A stretch of 21,455 nucleotides of DNA from Microcystis aeruginosa W13-11 (GCA_009995705.1 JAADBR010000064.1:1-21455); one strand, 5' to 3'. Positions 1-8,169 are shown, counted from the first letter of the stretch. Made by a program: numbers and translations. The notes: generated by a model from the letters alone, not told the origin.

Positions 1-87
1 GCTGCTGGCTTAGGAACTGGCTCTGAATTTGCCAATTTGTTGACTGTTCCTACCCTGATGGCGGCTGATTTTGCACTGATAAATTAA
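1..87 (+). CDS. 3' end of an unidentified gene (partial)
   Basis: The window opens inside an open frame that reads 28 codons and stops with TAA at 85-87. The visible tail has a Gly/Ala-rich start (AAGLGTGSEF) and a hydrophobic end (VPTLMAADFALIN). I do not recognise the family from this tail. It could equally be the end of an intact gene or of another remnant, since the next 800 bases hold only gene scraps. Confidence 0.4.
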   Translation, partial: AAGLGTGSEFANLLTVPTLMAADFALIN

Positions 88-103
88 CCAAGCCACACAG
101 CTT

Positions 104-216
104 GTAGGGTGCGTATTTGCGGCTACCAATTCCGTCAAAAAAACAAAATTAACAATCCGCCGTAACGCACCACCTCATTAGATTGGTGCGTTACGCTATC
201 TCGCTTCACACCCTAC
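104..216. repeat. Intergenic inverted-repeat element with nested hairpins
   Basis: A perfect 12-bp stem (cgtaacgcacca, 161-172, with its complement at 184-195) encloses an 11-nt loop. An outer 8-bp pair, gtagggtg (104-111) and caccctac (209-216), brackets it. Such GTAGGGTGCGTTA/TAACGCACC elements look like the dispersed palindromic repeats common between cyanobacterial genes. It could fold as a terminator for the upstream gene, but no T-run follows the stem. Confidence 0.6.
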
Positions 217-243
217 GATATGTAAAAATAAAATTTGCTGTAG

Positions 244-410
244 ATTTGGACTAGACAACCGATAAATACACAAATATCAACTCCCAATACTAATCAATCT
301 ATCCCCGTAAAGATAATTGCTTCCCGTAACTTCATTGATTGGTTAGAGTCTCAGCAGATTAGTCTGGCTTTTACTACCTATCAAAGTTCTCAACTGATGT
401 TTTTAGAAGT
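244..410 (+). pseudogene. DUF4915-like (TIGR03032-type) N-terminal fragment
   Basis: The open frame reads ASRNFIDWLESQQISLAFTTYQSSQLMFL. The pattern FxxWLxxxxISLAFTTYQ...LMFL resembles the N-terminus of the DUF4915/TIGR03032 family of hypothetical proteins. There is no in-frame ATG, GTG or TTG start upstream (TAG at 241-243), and the match ends abruptly at about 408, where an IS1-family sequence begins in another frame. The gene has lost its start and nearly all of its body. The family call comes from memory of a short motif, so it is moderately uncertain. Confidence 0.5.
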
Positions 411-630
411 AAACGTCATCAAGCGCTCGGAAAAGAAACTGGTCAAACTAATCCTATTGAAAGATTAAATAATACCTTTCGACAAAGGATTTCTCTGCTG
501 GTGAGAGAGAGTCTATCTTGTTCTAAAAAAATGGAGAATCACGTTGGGGAACCCTTTGGTATTTTATCCATGACTACAATGCTCAATTAGCAAAGGTTTG
601 AGCTATCACCACTACAATAAAATCACTACC
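411..630 (+). mobile_element. IS1-family remnant (3' part of transposase plus right end)
   Basis: The frame beginning KRHQALGKETGQTNPIERL and continuing NNTFRQR, LVRESLS and SKKMENH matches the C-terminal signature of cyanobacterial IS1-family transposases (GKETGxTNxxERFNxTLRQR...LSFSK). The expected end, WYFIHDYNAQLAKV, lies in a second frame and stops at 599-601, so a frameshift lies at about 545-556. The right inverted-repeat end is placed at 630, because the last 35 bases match, with one indel, the end of a second copy at 13077. The 5' two thirds of the element are missing. Confidence 0.75.
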
Positions 631-632
631 AG

Positions 633-866
633 TTAACTATTGCTTATCTAGAAAGTAACTGTTATGGAAGTGAAGCGATTTTTGTCTGCGATGGTTTATC
701 TCCAGAGACAGGATGGTTAATCGTCGTGGTTTACGACAGCAATAATCACAGCAGCCAAGGGAGAATCTATGACAGTCAGCAGTTAGAAAAAGAACCCCTT
801 TGCTGTCTGCAATTACCCAGTGTTATCCCTCCGGGGTTTCACGGTACTTGGCAAGAAAAATCATAA
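633..866 (+). pseudogene. Carotenoid-oxygenase-like C-terminal fragment
   Basis: This frame reads YGSEAIFVCDG, then ETGWLIVVVYDSNNHSSQGRI, YDSQQLEKEPLCCLQLP and PPGFHGTW, and stops at 864-866. The pattern (DG...GWLxxxVYD...S...IxDxxxLExxPxxxLxLPxxxPxGFHGxW) is that of the C-terminal blades of carotenoid cleavage oxygenases (RPE65/ACO family), including the metal-ligand His in GFHG. Only about 75 residues remain of a protein that is normally near 450-500. The fragment starts right after the IS1 right end, so the insertion or a later deletion probably removed the rest. Confidence 0.65.
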
Positions 867-886
867 AAAGTATTGATTAATGGCTT

Positions 887-2608
887 CTAATTTTTACCAA
901 AAATATTGGCTGCATCTTGGGAGGAAATATTGAAAATTAGGTAACTATAAGCAAGATGAACAATAGGTTGACGACTAGAACGCAGCCAGTAAAAATGGTT
1001 AGAATCGGTGGTAATACCGATTAATTGATTAGCTTCTATCACCAGTAAATTAATCGGATTATCGAGAGAAACCTGTGAGGGTGCAACTTTTTGATTCTCG
1101 ATAACTAAATTAAGTTTATTATCTCCGTCATAACGAATAAAGAGAGCGTTGGGATGTTTTTGGAGATACTCTTGCAGATAATTTTTATTTTGTCCCCAAT
1201 CTAAATTGGAATCGACCAGAACTTGATAGCTCATTTTGCGATCAATAACTAATTCGTTAAAATAGGAAATATAATGGGGAAAATAGGAGAGATTGGAAAT
1301 TAGTAGGTAAAGGGTCAAGACAATAATTAAAATGCGATAGGCTCTTTTATAAGCTGGCCAACCGGTAACAATCCGACTAGCAAAGACAAATAAAAAGGGG
1401 AAAATCATTAAAATATATCTAATACCTATTTGAGCAGTGCTAGAACTCATTAAGATGAAATATAATAGACTGGGAATAATCAAAAAAGCTTCATTCTGCC
1501 AAAAATTTAACTGTTTTCTCCAGAGAAATAAACTGATAAATCCCAACCAGATAAATATTTGGGTAGCTATCGGTACTTTATAGAGAAAAGTGATCAGAAA
1601 ATATTGGGGAAATCCCTTAATTTTAAATCCTTGTACTGGATCAATTATAAATCCTAACTGTCCCAAAAGATAGGGCATTCCACTACCAAAACCTGTTTCT
1701 TGTTTATACTTACCGAAGTCTAATGCTTGCAAATAAGCAGCGGGAATAGGAATCGACAAAGATTTTAAGACAGGATAGGTTTGCAGTTGCTTAAAACTAT
1801 GACTGAGAAATTGATGATTCTGCAATTGAGTGCCACTTCTCTCAAAAGAATAACCAATATTTATGATTAATATTGTTGATAAAATCAGAGCTAGTATATA
1901 GAAGATACTGCGCTTAATTACCCGTTGAATTACGGGAATATTTTTGGTTTGAATAGATTGAATAATTTCCCGATGGTAAAAACCAAGACCTAAAATTATA
2001 TAAATGGGAACTAAATAAACGGCTGTTAAGCGACAAATCTGGGCAACTCCAAAAGTTAATATACTTAAAACCAGATTTTTTCTGCCCCCAAATCTAAGGA
2101 AAGACCAGAAATAATAAACGGCAATAAAAATTGAAGCAGCTCCGAATAAATCTTGAGTAATTATCCGTGAATGCCCGATAATATTAGGATCGAGAATATA
2201 GAGAATTAAAGCTAAAAATCCCGCTAACACTCCATAGAGTTGTTTTGACCAGATAAAAACATATATAGCTAAAATTACTGAGATAATAATCGTAGCAAAC
2301 CGTCCAAAAAACTTATTTTCTAAGTTTATATCTTTAGAGATAGGAAAAATATTTTGTATTGTTTGATCAACTAGGGGATGCAGTGCTGAAGCTGGCATAA
2401 TATTGCGATGATAAATATCTTCATCGCCCCGTTTCGCTGCCGTACCTCTGAGAATTTCTATTCCACTTTCATAATGATAACCTTCATCATAGTTGAGGGA
2501 TTCTGGTAGGGGAAAAAATAAACTTGTGACGCATAAAGCCATAAATATCAGCAAGATAATTACTAAATACAATCGGTGTTTTTTTGAAAAGTTAAATCTT
2601 ATTTTCAT
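887..2608 (-). CDS. GT39-type integral membrane glycosyltransferase (ArnT/PMT-like)
   Basis: A 573-residue protein with a basic N-terminus and roughly ten or more hydrophobic segments, as in dolichyl/undecaprenyl-phosphate-sugar transferases of the GT39/PMT superfamily. An acidic DE pair in NYDEGYH (about residues 39-45) follows the first membrane segment, where this fold carries its catalytic acidic motif. The soluble C-terminal part has YFNELV and DSNLDWGQ (466-473), which are typical of this bacterial subfamily. It probably moves a sugar from a lipid carrier to an acceptor on the outer face of the plasma membrane; donor and acceptor cannot be told from sequence. The start lies 3 nt after the stop of the glutaminase gene, so the two are probably cotranscribed and perhaps translationally coupled. 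Low GC like its neighbour. Confidence 0.8.
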   Translation of the reverse strand: MKIRFNFSKKHRLYLVIILLIFMALCVTSLFFPLPESLNYDEGYHYESGIEILRGTAAKRGDEDIYHRNIMPASALHPLVDQTIQNIFPISKDINLENKFFGRFATIIISVILAIYVFIWSKQLYGVLAGFLALILYILDPNIIGHSRIITQDLFGAASIFIAVYYFWSFLRFGGRKNLVLSILTFGVAQICRLTAVYLVPIYIILGLGFYHREIIQSIQTKNIPVIQRVIKRSIFYILALILSTILIINIGYSFERSGTQLQNHQFLSHSFKQLQTYPVLKSLSIPIPAAYLQALDFGKYKQETGFGSGMPYLLGQLGFIIDPVQGFKIKGFPQYFLITFLYKVPIATQIFIWLGFISLFLWRKQLNFWQNEAFLIIPSLLYFILMSSSTAQIGIRYILMIFPFLFVFASRIVTGWPAYKRAYRILIIVLTLYLLISNLSYFPHYISYFNELVIDRKMSYQVLVDSNLDWGQNKNYLQEYLQKHPNALFIRYDGDNKLNLVIENQKVAPSQVSLDNPINLLVIEANQLIGITTDSNHFYWLRSSRQPIVHLAYSYLIFNISSQDAANIFGKN

Positions 2609-2611
2609 GGC

Positions 2612-3499
2612 TTAAATTCTCTTGAAAAAATTACTTAATTTTGTTAATAAATCCAGACCTAAAATTGAATTACCTTGCTCATTTAATAGGGGACTATAAC
2701 AAGCAATAACTCCCTCATCTGACACAATAGATAATAAAGCTCCACTAACTCCTGATTTTGTGGGAAAACCCACCTCAAGGGCAAATTGTTGGGAAGCTTC
2801 ATAGAGTCCACAATTAGTCATAATTTCTAGAATAATTTCGCCAAAAGGAGCAGCTAAAATCAACTTACCTAAATTAGCAAGATCGGCAATTTTTCCAGAT
2901 AAACAACAGATTCGATTGTAGGTTTCTAGAGCTAAATAACGATGACTGATATAACCATTTTTTTCTAATTCTAAGCTTAGAGCTTGATTGTGAATATTAG
3001 GATAAGAGTGAACAGACTCAAGCACAGAGCGATCAAGAAATAATTGACAATTACCCATTTCATTTAACCATAAAAGCAAATTTTCACAACGAGATTCTGG
3101 CGTTTCCCCTCCTAATAAGTCCGCCAATGCGATCGCACCACTGTTAATCAGAGGATTACGGGGAAAACCGCTATCCTCTTGCAGTTGAGTTAAAGAATTA
3201 AAAGGATAACTAGAAGCTTGTTTTCCCACGCGACGAAAAACAGCGTTTTCCCCTAAATGTTTTAAAAGATATAATAACAAAAAAGGTTTAATCACACTCA
3301 TCAAAGGAAAAGTTACAGTTTCATCTCCCCAAGACAAAATCTCCCCCTCAAGACAGTGAATCTGAAGAGCGAAAACCTCGGGATTAACTCGGTTCAAAAC
3401 CGGTATATAATAGGGAGTCTGACCCTTCCTATCCAATAAATGCATTTCCCCAATCCAAGCTTGTATATCTTCCACCCTTAATCTAGCTAATCGGTTCAT
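2612..3499 (-). CDS. glsA: Glutaminase (serine-dependent beta-lactamase-like fold)
   Basis: Hydrolyses L-glutamine to glutamate and ammonia in the cytoplasm. The 295-residue length fits the GlsA/YbaS family. Visible motifs are the catalytic SxxK in FPLMSVIKPF, PFNS, NPLINSGAIAL, MTNCGLYEASQQFALEVGFPTKSGVSG cut here into its family blocks, and YSPLLNEQGNSILG near the C-terminus. The usual SVSK is SVIK and KSGVGGG is KSGVSGA, mild departures that keep the catalytic Ser and Lys. The ATG lies only 11 bp from the divergent moeA start, so its promoter must lie inside moeA or it is nearly leaderless; a GGA lies about 8 nt upstream of the start. It is followed after 3 nt by the glycosyltransferase gene. 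Confidence 0.9.
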   Translation of the reverse strand: MNRLARLRVEDIQAWIGEMHLLDRKGQTPYYIPVLNRVNPEVFALQIHCLEGEILSWGDETVTFPLMSVIKPFLLLYLLKHLGENAVFRRVGKQASSYPFNSLTQLQEDSGFPRNPLINSGAIALADLLGGETPESRCENLLLWLNEMGNCQLFLDRSVLESVHSYPNIHNQALSLELEKNGYISHRYLALETYNRICCLSGKIADLANLGKLILAAPFGEIILEIMTNCGLYEASQQFALEVGFPTKSGVSGALLSIVSDEGVIACYSPLLNEQGNSILGLDLLTKLSNFFKRI

Positions 3500-3510
3500 T
3501 TTTTTAATCC

Positions 3511-4731
3511 ATGTACTCAGTCAAAGAAGCAGAATCTATAATTTTAACTCAAATTCAACCCCAACAGCAAACAGAAAAAGTTTCTCTAGAGGCAGCTTTT
3601 GGGCGCATTTTAGCCGAAGATATCAGCAGCTATTTAGACTTTCCCTATTGGGATAATTCGGCAATGGATGGCTATGCTGTCCGCTACGAAGATGTTAAAG
3701 ACACTAACCCAGAAAATCCCGTTACTCTGAAGATTATCGCCGAAATTCCCGCCGGCAAAGTCCCCGAAAAAATTATTCAACCGGGAGAAACAGCCCGAAT
3801 ATTTACGGGAGCGATGTTACCCGCCGGCAGTGATACGATTATCATGCAGGAAAATACTCAACAAAAAGGGGAGCGGGTGGCGATTCTTGTCCCCCCCGAA
3901 AAAATAGGTCTTTTCGTGCGTCAACGCGGCACATTCTATCAAGCAGGAAATCCCTTATTAAAAGCCGGTATTGCCATTAATTCCCCAGAAATAGCAGTTT
4001 TAGCCACGGCACAAGCTACCGAATTAACAGTTTTTTCCCGTCCGAAAGTGGCAATTTTCTCCACGGGAGATGAATTAATTAATCCCGATGAAACCCTCGA
4101 AAAAGGTCAAATTATTGACTCAAATCGCTACGCTTTAACGGCATTTGTCACCAGTTTAGGGGCAATTCCCAGACCTTTAGGTATAATCAAAGATAGTCCC
4201 GAACTTCTCAGAGAAACTATCAGAAAAGCCATTAATTCTAGTGCTATCATCCTTTCCACCGGCGGTGTTTCCGTGGGAGATTACGATTATATCGAGGGAA
4301 TTTTAGGGGAATTAGGGGGAAAAATTCTGATTAGCACCGTTGCTATTCAACCGGGTAAACCCTTAACCTTTGCTACTTTTCCTAACGGTTGTATTTACTT
4401 TGGTATCCCCGGTAATCCCGTCTCTGCTTTAGTTTCCTGTTGGCGCTTCGTACAAATGGTCATTAAAAAATTATCAGGATTGACAGATTATCAGAACAAA
4501 TTTCTGCGAGTTATCACCCGCGATACTCTCAAATCTAAGGGACAAAGAGAAGTTTATCTCTGGGGAAAAATAGAAATTATCGAGGGAGTTTATCAATTTC
4601 AACTCGCTTCCGGACAACACAATTCAGCTAATTTAATTAATTTAGCGGGTACTAATGCTTTAGCCATAATTCCCCAGGGTAAAACTACTATACAAGCAGG
4701 AGAAACAGTAGAAGTTATGATAGTTTCTTAA
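3511..4731 (+). CDS. moeA: Molybdopterin molybdenumtransferase MoeA
   Basis: Inserts molybdate into adenylylated molybdopterin in the last step of molybdenum cofactor synthesis, needed for example by nitrate reductase. The 406-residue protein has the expected series of MoeA motifs: NSAMDGYAV (domain with the cofactor-binding loop), IFTGAMLPAGSDTIIMQE, STGDEL, GQIIDSN, STGGVSVGDYDY, QPGKPL and GIPGNPVSALVSCWRF, followed by the C-terminal beta-barrel domain IV. It is complete, with an ATG start. It is transcribed divergently from glsA with an 11-bp gap and no clear Shine-Dalgarno sequence. No other cofactor gene lies in the window, so it appears to stand alone. Confidence 0.95.
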   Translation: MYSVKEAESIILTQIQPQQQTEKVSLEAAFGRILAEDISSYLDFPYWDNSAMDGYAVRYEDVKDTNPENPVTLKIIAEIPAGKVPEKIIQPGETARIFTGAMLPAGSDTIIMQENTQQKGERVAILVPPEKIGLFVRQRGTFYQAGNPLLKAGIAINSPEIAVLATAQATELTVFSRPKVAIFSTGDELINPDETLEKGQIIDSNRYALTAFVTSLGAIPRPLGIIKDSPELLRETIRKAINSSAIILSTGGVSVGDYDYIEGILGELGGKILISTVAIQPGKPLTFATFPNGCIYFGIPGNPVSALVSCWRFVQMVIKKLSGLTDYQNKFLRVITRDTLKSKGQREVYLWGKIEIIEGVYQFQLASGQHNSANLINLAGTNALAIIPQGKTTIQAGETVEVMIVS

Positions 4732-4762
4732 AAAAAATACCTAACCAAATTTTTGGCTAGGT
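4730..4762 (-). terminator. Intrinsic terminator downstream of the fab operon
   Basis: Read on the minus strand, a 10-bp stem with one mismatch (acctagccaa pairing with ttggttaggt, loop aaaat) is followed at once by a run of T residues (complement of the A-run at 4731-4737). That is the shape of a Rho-independent terminator for transcripts leaving fabD, about 175 nt past its stop. On the plus strand the hairpin follows the moeA stop but lacks a T-run, so it serves moeA less well. Confidence 0.6.
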
Positions 4763-4816
4763 AGCTGGTTATAATTAAATTGAAGATAGATTTTGGGTTT
4801 GATCTCCCCTTGATAA

Positions 4817-4844
4817 GTAGGGTTGATTCATGAATCAACCCTAC
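4817..4844. repeat. 28-bp perfect palindrome
   Basis: The half-site gtagggttgattca is followed directly by its exact reverse complement. The palindrome is bordered on both sides by a CCCTTGATAAG motif (left near 4807-4817, right near 4848-4858). A smaller hairpin (ggtgtc 4862-4867 with gacacc 4879-4884) follows. The layout suggests a dispersed intergenic palindromic repeat between moeA and fabD rather than an operator, though a dimeric-protein site cannot be excluded. Confidence 0.6.
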
Positions 4845-4936
4845 CTTCCCTTGATAAGGGAGGTGTCTGAGGGTTTTTGACACCTAACTACTTAGGTATC
4901 CATCAATTTACTTCATCGAAAATATTGCCAGATAAT

Positions 4937-5863
4937 TTAACCAACACCAATTAATGAACCCTGGAATATAACATCGTCGCTATTCTTGGATATATCAGCT
5001 AATTGACTAATATTTTCTAACTCAATTGCGGGAGCAGTTCGTTTAATTAAACCAGTTAAAACCTTACCTGGACCCACTTCGATCGCTTTCTTCACACCCA
5101 CATCTGGCAATTTTAACATAATTTCTCGCCAGCGAACCGAGCTAGTCATCTGCCGGATCAGATATTTTTTTAATTCTTCCCCGTCCTGGGTAGGATTGCT
5201 GGGATCGACATTAGAAATCACGGGAACTTTTGCTGTTTGGAAATTAACTAACTCTAAAATCTGCCGAAATTGAATAGTGGCATTTTCCATCAAGGGAGAG
5301 TGAAAAGCACCGGATACTTTTAACTGGATAACCCGCTTAACTTTCACTTGACCTAATACTAAATCCACCGCTTCAGGAGTCCCAGAAATCACCACTTGTT
5401 CAGCACTATTATCATTAGCAATAACTACATTTTCCGTCTGATTAACCACTGTCTCTAGACTGGTGCGATCAAATTTCATTAAGGCGGCCATCTTACCACC
5501 TTCGGCCGCATCCATCAAACGGGAACGGTTTTGAACTAGATTTAATCCTGTTTCAAAATTAAACACCCTGGCCGCATATAAAGCGGAATATTCACCAAGA
5601 CTATGACCAGCAACTAGATCGGGAAAATGACCTTTTTCTTGCAACAAATCCGCTAAAATACTCTCCACTACAAATAAACAAGGTTGGGTATAAAGAGTAC
5701 GAGATAGGGTTTCTTCATCCCCTTGACATTTTTCCAGGACCGACCAACCGAGGATTTTTGCCGCTCTTTCTAATCTCTCTTGGCCAAGTGCGCTTTCCGC
5801 TAAATCTCCAATCATTCCTAACGCTTGCGATCCTTGTCCCGGGAATATCCACGCTGTTTTCAT
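4937..5863 (-). CDS. fabD: Malonyl-CoA:ACP transacylase
   Basis: Loads malonyl groups from malonyl-CoA onto acyl carrier protein to feed fatty acid elongation. The 308-residue protein has FPGQGSQ at 7-13, the nucleophile Ser88 in GHSLGE (86-91), Arg113 in QNRSRLM and His188 in GAFHSPLM, the expected catalytic and carboxylate-binding set. ATG start. It is the last gene of plsX-fabH-fabD, separated from fabH by 122 bp that hold heptamer repeats and an ATAG microsatellite, so it may have its own promoter or be tuned by that spacer. Confidence 0.95.
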   Translation of the reverse strand: MKTAWIFPGQGSQALGMIGDLAESALGQERLERAAKILGWSVLEKCQGDEETLSRTLYTQPCLFVVESILADLLQEKGHFPDLVAGHSLGEYSALYAARVFNFETGLNLVQNRSRLMDAAEGGKMAALMKFDRTSLETVVNQTENVVIANDNSAEQVVISGTPEAVDLVLGQVKVKRVIQLKVSGAFHSPLMENATIQFRQILELVNFQTAKVPVISNVDPSNPTQDGEELKKYLIRQMTSSVRWREIMLKLPDVGVKKAIEVGPGKVLTGLIKRTAPAIELENISQLADISKNSDDVIFQGSLIGVG

Positions 5864-5874
5864 AAGTTCTTAAA

Positions 5875-5900
5875 ATAGATAGATAGATAGATAGATAGAT
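5875..5900. repeat. ATAG tandem microsatellite (6.5 units)
   Basis: Twenty-six bases of pure ATAG repeat lie 11 nt upstream of the fabD start codon. This is where the leader or promoter of fabD would lie, so a change in copy number could alter fabD expression by slippage. Confidence 0.85.
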
Positions 5901-5933
5901 GTGTTTAGGTCAGTTATCAGATGTGAGTTTTTA

Positions 5934-5982
5934 GTTTACTGTTTACTGTTTACTGTTTACTGATCACCGGTTACTGATCACT
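5934..5982. repeat. Heptameric short tandem repeat (STRR-like)
   Basis: Seven consecutive 7-bp units: gtttact four times, then gatcacc, ggttact and gatcact. They end 3 nt before the fabH stop codon region and fill most of the fabH-fabD spacer. Heptameric STRR sequences are known from cyanobacteria. The same register and related words recur at 7004-7038. Confidence 0.8.
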
Positions 5983-5985
5983 GAA

Positions 5986-6987
5986 TTAATCTCCCCAACG
6001 GAAGATAATCCCACCCCAAGTTAAACCGGCACCAAAGCCAGAAGAAGCAATAATATCACCTTTTTTGACCTTACCACTCCTGACAGCTTCATCGAGGGCG
6101 AGAGGAATCGAGGCTGCGGAGGTGTTGCCATACTCGTTGAGATTACTGATCACTTTTTCCGGAGGCAGTTTCAGGCGATCGCTCACCGCGTCCATAATTC
6201 TTTGATTAGCTTGGTGCAGAACTAACCAATCGATGTCACTGGTGGTTAAATTAGCCCGATAGAGAGCTTTTTCGATGACCTCTGGCACTCTCGCCACAGC
6301 AAAACGATAGACTTCCCGTCCGTTCATCGTTAGAGGCTTATAGGTTCCTTTTTGAACCCTTACCCCCTCCTTAAGGGGCAATTCCTCCCCCTCGTAGGCG
6401 AGATTAAGAGAACTATTCTGGCTGCCGTCGCTATGGAGTTCAAAACCGAGAATGTTATCTTTTGTATCATTTGCTTGACAAAGAACCGCCCCTGCCCCAT
6501 CACCAAAGAGGACACAGGTAGCGCGATCGTTCCAATCCACCCAACGGGAGAGAACATCGGCCCCGATAACCAAGACATTGCGGTAAGTACCAGTACGGAT
6601 AAACTGGGTGGCGGTGACTAATGCCACCAGAAAACCCGAACAGGCGGCGGTGAGATCAAAAGCGATCGCACGATTAGCCCCGATCTGACTTTGCACTTGG
6701 GCCGCACTACCGAACAGATCATCGGGGGTAGAAGTAGCCAAGAGAATCAGATCGACCTCCCTAGGGGACACCTGAGCCATTTCTAGAGCCTTAATCGCCG
6801 CTTGGGCCGCTAATTGGCTTAAAGACACCGATTGATCCGCTAAATGGCGTTGACCGATGCCGGTACGACTTTTAATCCACTCATCGGAAGTCTCGACAAT
6901 TTGGCTGAGTTCTTCATTACTAAGAAATTGCCCTGGTGTGGCCGATCCACAACCGGTAATGACGACTGCTGCCCCGAATCCGTTCAA
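5986..6987 (-). CDS. fabH: Beta-ketoacyl-ACP synthase III
   Basis: Condenses acetyl-CoA with malonyl-ACP to start fatty acid synthesis. The 333-residue protein shows the full Cys-His-Asn triad: Cys116 in DLTAACSGF, His258 in [10 protein letters not shown] and Asn288 in [13 protein letters not shown]. It also has [11 protein letters not shown] and the C-terminal [15 protein letters not shown] start. It lies 29 nt downstream of plsX and reads in the same direction, as in the usual cyanobacterial plsX-fabH-fabD order. Confidence 0.97.
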   Translation of the reverse strand: MNGFGAAVVITGCGSATPGQFLSNEELSQIVETSDEWIKSRTGIGQRHLADQSVSLSQLAAQAAIKALEMAQVSPREVDLILLATSTPDDLFGSAAQVQSQIGANRAIAFDLTAACSGFLVALVTATQFIRTGTYRNVLVIGADVLSRWVDWNDRATCVLFGDGAGAVLCQANDTKDNILGFELHSDGSQNSSLNLAYEGEELPLKEGVRVQKGTYKPLTMNGREVYRFAVARVPEVIEKALYRANLTTSDIDWLVLHQANQRIMDAVSDRLKLPPEKVISNLNEYGNTSAASIPLALDEAVRSGKVKKGDIIASSGFGAGLTWGGIIFRWGD

Positions 6988-7003
6988 AATATTCCCCCTT
7001 TTT

Positions 7004-7038
7004 CAGTTATCAGTTATCAGTTATCAGTTTCACCGTTC
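7004..7038. repeat. Heptameric tandem repeat running into the plsX 3' end
   Basis: Units are cagttat three times, then cagtttc and accgttc, all in one 7-bp register. The array fills the plsX-fabH spacer and extends across the plsX stop codon (7017-7019), so the last codons of plsX are made of repeat sequence. Confidence 0.75.
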
Positions 7039-8078
7039 ACCGACAACTTTTTTAATTGATGATGGTGGTCATTGTAGGCTTGAATGCGCTCAGAAACGCG
7101 ATTATCGACGGCATTTTTCGCCTGTCGGATGGCGTTAAAAATTGAAGGCGCTTGGGAACTGCCGTGACTGATCACACAGACCCCATCGACTCCAAATAAC
7201 AGCGCACCACCGTGTTCTGCGTGATCCATACGTTGTTTGATCTTTTTAAGATTGGGTTTGATTAAAGCCGTCCCGACTTTACCCTGTATCCCTCTAGGTA
7301 ATTCCTCTTTGAGAATTTGTAGGATAACTCCTCCCACCGCTTCGGCAAATTTTAACAGGACATTACCGACAAAACCATCGCAGACGATCACATCGAATTT
7401 TCCCGATAGCACATCCCGGCCCTCAGCATTGCCGATAAAGGGAATTTGCTGGTTATTTTCCAATAATTCGTGGGTTTTTAGGGCAAGATCGTTACCTTTG
7501 CTGGCTTCTTCGCCGATATTGAGCAAACCGACTTTCGGTTCTTCAACCCCCATAACGTATTTACTGTAAATTGTTCCCATTAGGGCAAACTGCTCTAAAT
7601 ATTTGGGTTTACAGTCCACATTCGCCCCGACATCGAGGATAATCACCGATTTACCCGCCAACATCGTCGGCAGCACCGCACCGATCGCCGGGCGATCGAT
7701 TCCTTTTAAACGACCTAAACGCAGTAACGCCGCCGCCATGGCTGCCCCGGAGTGACCGGCGGCCACCACCGCATCGGCGCGATTTTGTTTGACTAAATCC
7801 ATGACCACATTAATCGAGGCCGCCGGTTTGCGACGGATAGCGGTGATCGGCTCTTCGTCCATGGCCACCACTTCCTCCGCGTGGACGATCGTGAGATTCT
7901 TGGGACGGGGATGATGCTGGAAATAAGCCTCAATCCGTTCAGAATCGCCGACTAATAATACTTCTACATCTAATTCTTCGGAAGCTCGCATCGATCCCGC
8001 GATAATCTCGTTGGGAGCGTAGTCACCTCCCATCGCATCTACCGCGATTCTTGCCCGATTTAATGCCGTTTCTGCCAT
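7017..8078 (-). CDS. plsX: Phosphate acyltransferase PlsX
   Basis: Converts acyl-ACP to acyl-phosphate, the acyl donor for the first step of phospholipid synthesis. Family marks include RIAVDAMGGDYAPNEII near the N-terminus, VAAGHSGAAMAAALLRLG, AVLPTMLAGKSVIILDVGAN, NIGEEASKGN, FIGNAEGRD and CDGFVGNVLLKF. I chose the ATG at 8078 (353 residues), because a longer frame to 8144 would need a TTG start and adds 22 residues that do not look like the family N-terminus. No clear Shine-Dalgarno sequence supports either. First gene of plsX-fabH-fabD. The C-terminal tail (LSVNGETDN) is encoded by heptamer repeat DNA and is probably dispensable. Confidence 0.93.
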   Translation of the reverse strand: MAETALNRARIAVDAMGGDYAPNEIIAGSMRASEELDVEVLLVGDSERIEAYFQHHPRPKNLTIVHAEEVVAMDEEPITAIRRKPAASINVVMDLVKQNRADAVVAAGHSGAAMAAALLRLGRLKGIDRPAIGAVLPTMLAGKSVIILDVGANVDCKPKYLEQFALMGTIYSKYVMGVEEPKVGLLNIGEEASKGNDLALKTHELLENNQQIPFIGNAEGRDVLSGKFDVIVCDGFVGNVLLKFAEAVGGVILQILKEELPRGIQGKVGTALIKPNLKKIKQRMDHAEHGGALLFGVDGVCVISHGSSQAPSIFNAIRQAKNAVDNRVSERIQAYNDHHHQLKKLSVNGETDN

Positions 8079-8169
8079 TGAGTCAGTGGGATAGAAATCT
8101 TTAATAAGTTGAGCGGCGGCTCTTGACAAAAGCTGGCCGATCAAGGATTAGTGTTTTCTGATCGAGCAA

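Noticed and set aside
5934..7038. Heptamer repeats as a possible CRISPR array
   Set aside because: Units are 7 bp in direct tandem with no spacers and no cas genes nearby.
6352..7138. Several short frames opposite and beside fabH and plsX
   Set aside because: They lie in other frames of fabH and plsX, whose catalytic motifs are complete, and show no domains of their own.
8079..8144. A longer PlsX N-terminus starting at TTG 8144
   Set aside because: The added 22 residues do not resemble the family, the start is TTG without a ribosome site, and an ATG is available at 8078.
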